From: S141-55 sp964422065
GTDB lineage: Bacteria; Hydrothermota; Hydrothermia; WGAB01
DNA length: 14,691 nt
Direction: 5' to 3'
Assembly: GCA_964422065.1 (NCBI GenBank)
Contig: CAYQZW010000040.1
Span: 1 to 14,691, forward strand
Of this stretch, positions 14,186 through 14,691 are shown piece by piece (the first letter of the stretch is position 1; every line of letters starts with the position of its first letter). Both the position numbers and the translations under genes were made by a program. The notes under the pieces were generated by a model that was given only the letters and a program-made list of their open reading frames with translations, had not been told where the DNA came from and did not search any database.

Positions 14186-14691
14186 TTACCTCCCTGTGTC
14201 CTGGGAAAGCAAATTGACAAACAGCGGGCCTTCGGGCCGGCGATCCACGAGATGGTACTGGACGGCAAAATCTGTGAAGGTCTGCCACTTCTCCTTGCTC
14301 TGGACCTGCGAATGGGCGTACAGGGGCAAGGTGTCTTCGAACGCCTTTCGATTAAGGTCTTTCCGCACATCCGGGTTGGCCTGGAAGTACAGATTCAGCG
14401 CTTCTTCCGGATTTTTCCTGCAAAATTCGATGGCCCGCTGGACCGCGCGGAGGAATCCCTTGAGGGCCTCCTTTTTCTCGGTCAAGGTCTTCGAGTTCGT
14501 GATAAAGACGAGTTCGTAGTAGTCCGGGATGCCGTTCTCTTCCAAAGCGAAGAATCCGGCCGGCTGACCCTCCAGTTCCAACTCGTTCTTCTCGTAGTTC
14601 CGGTATGCCCCAATGACCGCATCCACCTTGTGAGTGAGGAGAGACGGGGTGATGTTGAATCCGATGTTGATCAACTCGTAGTGCTTGAGCC
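14186..14691 (-). CDS. ThiY/NMT1-like ABC transporter substrate-binding protein (C-terminal part)
   Basis: This is the C-terminal 167 residues of a gene entering from the right edge; the reading frame is open to base 14691, so the TTG at 14674 is not a real start. VDAVIGAYRNYEKNELELEG followed by GIPDYYELVF is characteristic of ThiY/NMT1 (THI5) periplasmic binding proteins, which deliver thiamine pyrimidine precursors, or related ligands in RibY-type relatives, to an ABC importer. FLRAVQRAIEF, then NPEEAL, then LPLYAHSQVQ with KWQTFTDF, fits the helical C-terminal lobe of the same family. The ligand-binding N-terminal lobe is not visible, so pyrimidine, riboflavin or another aromatic remain possible. 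It is followed by the beta-barrel gene after three bases. No permease or ATPase for it is in view; these may lie upstream, beyond the right edge. Confidence 0.82.
   Translation of the reverse strand, partial: LKHYELINIGFNITPSLLTHKVDAVIGAYRNYEKNELELEGQPAGFFALEENGIPDYYELVFITNSKTLTEKKEALKGFLRAVQRAIEFCRKNPEEALNLYFQANPDVRKDLNRKAFEDTLPLYAHSQVQSKEKWQTFTDFAVQYHLVDRRPEGPLFVNLLSQDTGR
14189..14194 (-). promoter_or_regulatory. Shine-Dalgarno GGGAGG for the beta-barrel gene
   Basis: GGGAGG on the minus strand lies six bases upstream of the ATG at 14182 and inside the last codons of the upstream gene, whose stop occupies 14186-14188. It fixes the start of the barrel protein and indicates coupled expression. 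Confidence 0.7.

Noticed and set aside
1..14691. CRISPR array, tRNA, insertion sequence or phage-defence cassette
   Set aside because: No regularly spaced repeats, tRNA-like cloverleaf, transposase or nuclease/effector motifs were seen; nearly all of the sequence is accounted for by ordinary protein genes.

Overview
This window comes from a bacterium with a moderately GC-rich genome and an outer membrane. The evidence for the outer membrane is a signal-peptide beta-barrel protein and an exported peptidase whose C-terminus resembles a type IX secretion sorting domain. The gene content (soluble multi-GAF hybrid kinase, small DUF4321 protein, ARPP-1 protein, sorting-domain peptidase) and the perfect TATAAT boxes close to start codons fit an uncultured, possibly thermophilic candidate phylum. 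That lineage assignment is a guess. I see no rRNA, tRNA, CRISPR array, insertion sequence or phage gene, and no gene-free stretch longer than about 100 bases.

Layout. (1) Bases 1-2190, minus strand: an exported M1-family metallopeptidase followed 29 bases later by the N-terminal part of an NAD-dependent sugar-nucleotide dehydratase of the dTDP-glucose 4,6-dehydratase type, which runs off the left edge. (2) Bases 2191-2290: a short divergent promoter region. (3) Bases 2291-7371, plus strand: a 1244-residue cytoplasmic hybrid histidine kinase (GAF repeats, PAS, HisKA, HATPase, degenerate receiver), with the 16S rRNA m5C methyltransferase gene rsmB starting 2 bases after its stop. (4) Bases 7403-8859: a promoter with an almost leaderless start, then an SLC13/DASS sodium-coupled anion transporter. 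(5) Bases 8888-11872: a second TATAAT promoter and a tight four-gene unit: DUF4321 membrane protein, two sugar-type ABC permeases overlapping by 11 bases, and an ARPP-1 family protein. (6) Bases 11886-14691, minus strand, converging on unit 5: the 3' end of a ThiY/NMT1-like substrate-binding protein gene, an outer-membrane beta-barrel gene 3 bases after it, and a family-4-type glycosyltransferase.

How the genes may work together. Unit 5 has the two membrane subunits of a CUT1-like ABC importer but no binding protein or ATPase in view, so those must lie elsewhere. Unit 6 suggests a pairing of a periplasmic binding protein for a thiamine-pyrimidine-like ligand with an outer-membrane channel. 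The other genes look like independent housekeeping or sensing genes. The points most worth a second look are the receiver domain without a phosphoacceptor aspartate, the leaderless promoter architecture, the ARPP-1/DUF4321/permease cluster, and the ThiY-like plus barrel pairing. I found no convincing complete, undescribed defence or mobile system.
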